From DASQPE01 sp041488455 (GTDB taxonomy: Bacteria > Gemmatimonadota > Gemmatimonadetes > Gemmatimonadales > GWC2-71-9), in NCBI GenBank assembly GCA_041488455.1, contig JBGPPG010000163.1, positions 1-6,335 of the forward strand: a stretch of DNA of 6,335 nucleotides. The letters are read 5' to 3'. The notes beneath the pieces were generated by a model. The model was not told the DNA's origin and did no database searches. It was given only the letters and a program-made list of their open reading frames with translations. A program made the translations under genes and the position numbers. How positions within the stretch are numbered: position 1 is the first letter of the stretch; each line of letters opens with the position of its first letter. Of the stretch, positions 5,494 through 6,335 are shown piece after piece.

Positions 5494-6335
5494 GGCGAGC
5501 GCCCGAGCTGGGCGGCGGGAGCCGAAGCCACTACCGCCGGAACACGGGGATCGGAAACCGGCGCGAGGACCGGGAGCGGTGTCACGACCGGCGCAGTGAT
5601 CTCCTCCTCGGGATGCCACCGCGCGAGCGCCTTGGACGAGTGCCGGATGCGCGTCAGACCCTTGAGCGTACCGTAGAGCAGCTGGAGGTCGAGGCTCAGG
5701 GAGTAGTTCCGGATGTAATACAGGTCGAGCGCCACCCGCTCCTCGACCGAGAGGTCCCCCGTGTTCACCCGCCAGAGGCCCGTAAGCCCGGGACGCATGG
5801 TCGCCAGGCTGGTCCACCAGCGCTCGTGGGAGCGGAGCTCGCGGGGCTGGATCGGCCGCGGCCCGACCAGACTCATCTCCCGGCGCAGCACGTTCATCAA
5901 GGCGGGCAGCCGGGCCAGCACGGGAGACTCGACCAACGCCCGATCGAGGCCCATGAGCTCGAAGGCCCCGCTCGCGCTGAGCACCCGCTCACGGACCAGG
6001 GGCTTCACGCCCAGGCGGCGCGCCTTGAGCCACCAGTAGGCCCAGGCCGGCGCGAGTAGGACCACGATCCCGAGGGCCAGCGTCCAGTCCACCAGTCCCT
6101 TCATTCCGGCGGCCCAGCCCCTCAGCCGGGTCGGATGCAGGAACAGGAGGGGCACATGCCCGACGTGGGTCATCTCGGTCGAGGTGGTCAGCAGATCGTA
6201 GAAGGTAGGCGAGACCCACGCCTCCACCCGACGGTCGGGACGCGTCACCAGCTCGGCCAGGTGCCGCTGGCTCTCCCAGCTCAGCGCGCCGCCGATGATG
6301 ACGATCTGCTCCACGCCGAGCTCGTCCGCGCAGTC
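5490..6335 (-). CDS. Polyprenyl-phosphate sugar-phosphate transferase homologue, N-terminus off window, catalytic dyad missing
   Basis: This is the C-terminal part (281 residues visible) of a large bacterial sugar transferase of the WbaP/WcaJ type (Bac_transf family), enzymes that move a sugar phosphate onto undecaprenyl phosphate at the inner membrane. A GTG at 6314 could start it, but the frame stays open to the window edge and reads DCADELGVEQIVIIGG, which matches the Rossmann-like (CoA-binding-like) domain that precedes the transferase domain in these proteins, so the true start is probably upstream. Order seen: Rossmann-like part (about 1-70), hydrophobic segment after KGLVDW (79-103), NVLRREMSLVGPRP (148-161), RPGLTGLWRV (181-190), DLYYIRN (204-210), then a Pro/Ala/Val-rich tail (about 236-281). 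The catalytic LDELPQL motif reads LARLPAL (Ala141-Arg142), and the KFR(S/T)M segment is absent. The family call is secure; activity is doubtful. The frame is intact, so this is not an obvious pseudogene. The stop overlaps the next start. Confidence 0.87.
   Translation of the reverse strand, partial: DCADELGVEQIVIIGGALSWESQRHLAELVTRPDRRVEAWVSPTFYDLLTTSTEMTHVGHVPLLFLHPTRLRGWAAGMKGLVDWTLALGIVVLLAPAWAYWWLKARRLGVKPLVRERVLSASGAFELMGLDRALVESPVLARLPALMNVLRREMSLVGPRPIQPRELRSHERWWTSLATMRPGLTGLWRVNTGDLSVEERVALDLYYIRNYSLSLDLQLLYGTLKGLTRIRHSSKALARWHPEEEITAPVVTPLPVLAPVSDPRVPAVVASAPAAQLGRSP

Noticed and set aside
5494..5817. Extended N-terminus for the SIS protein, starting at 5817
   Set aside because: The extra 108 residues would overlap the upstream transferase over its conserved C-terminal motifs. 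The GTG at 5493 gives a normal GmhA length and a GTGA overlap.
4470..5900. Nucleotide similarity between the MSLVGPR-coding stretches of the two transferases as a repeat element
   Set aside because: The match is confined to the conserved protein motif and reflects homology between the two family members, not a mobile or regulatory repeat.
6312..6314. GTG at 6314 as the true start of the first transferase
   Set aside because: The frame continues upstream to the window edge with residues DCADELG that match the Rossmann-like domain of larger family members, so the start is most likely beyond the window.

Overview
This window is a stretch of a surface or extracellular polysaccharide (exopolysaccharide, capsule or O-antigen) biosynthesis cluster from a high-GC bacterium. 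By eye the G+C content is about two thirds or more, third codon positions are strongly G/C, and four of the six visible start codons are GTG. Lineage cannot be fixed from the sequence. A high-GC soil or groundwater lineage such as Rokubacteria/Methylomirabilota or a delta-proteobacterial group would fit, but this is only a guess.

All seven genes lie on the minus strand and read from high to low coordinates. In transcription order they are: (1) the C-terminal part of a large polyprenyl-phosphate sugar-phosphate transferase (PGT) that enters from the right edge, 6335-5490; (2) a GmhA-like SIS-domain sugar-phosphate isomerase, 5493-4906; (3) a short, intact PGT, 4909-4244; (4) a GalE-like NAD-dependent nucleotide-sugar epimerase, 4214-3261; (5) a second, different epimerase with a cysteine-rich zinc-ribbon-like insertion, 3264-2146; (6) a GT4-type glycosyltransferase, 2149-935; (7) a second GT4-type glycosyltransferase, 930-1, whose C-terminus runs off the left edge.

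The genes are packed as one operon. Four junctions are 4-base stop/start overlaps (three GTGA, one ATGA), one gap is 4 bases, and the only real spacer is 29 bases ahead of gene 4, which carries a good Shine-Dalgarno sequence. No promoter, terminator, RNA gene, mobile element or CRISPR array is visible, and no intergenic stretch exceeds 29 bases.

The proposed logic is as follows. The epimerases and the SIS isomerase supply activated or modified sugars. The intact PGT loads the first sugar phosphate onto undecaprenyl phosphate at the cytoplasmic membrane face. The two GT4 enzymes then extend the lipid-linked repeat unit. Export and polymerisation genes must lie outside the window.

The most unusual observation is in gene 1. 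Its fold signature and C-terminal PGT motifs are kept, but the catalytic Asp-Glu pair is Ala-Arg and the segment that normally carries the KFR(S/T)M motif is missing. It sits in the same operon as an intact PGT, so it may be a pseudoenzyme or a partner subunit. The zinc-ribbon insertion in gene 5 and the altered metal/active-site positions in gene 2 are secondary points of interest.
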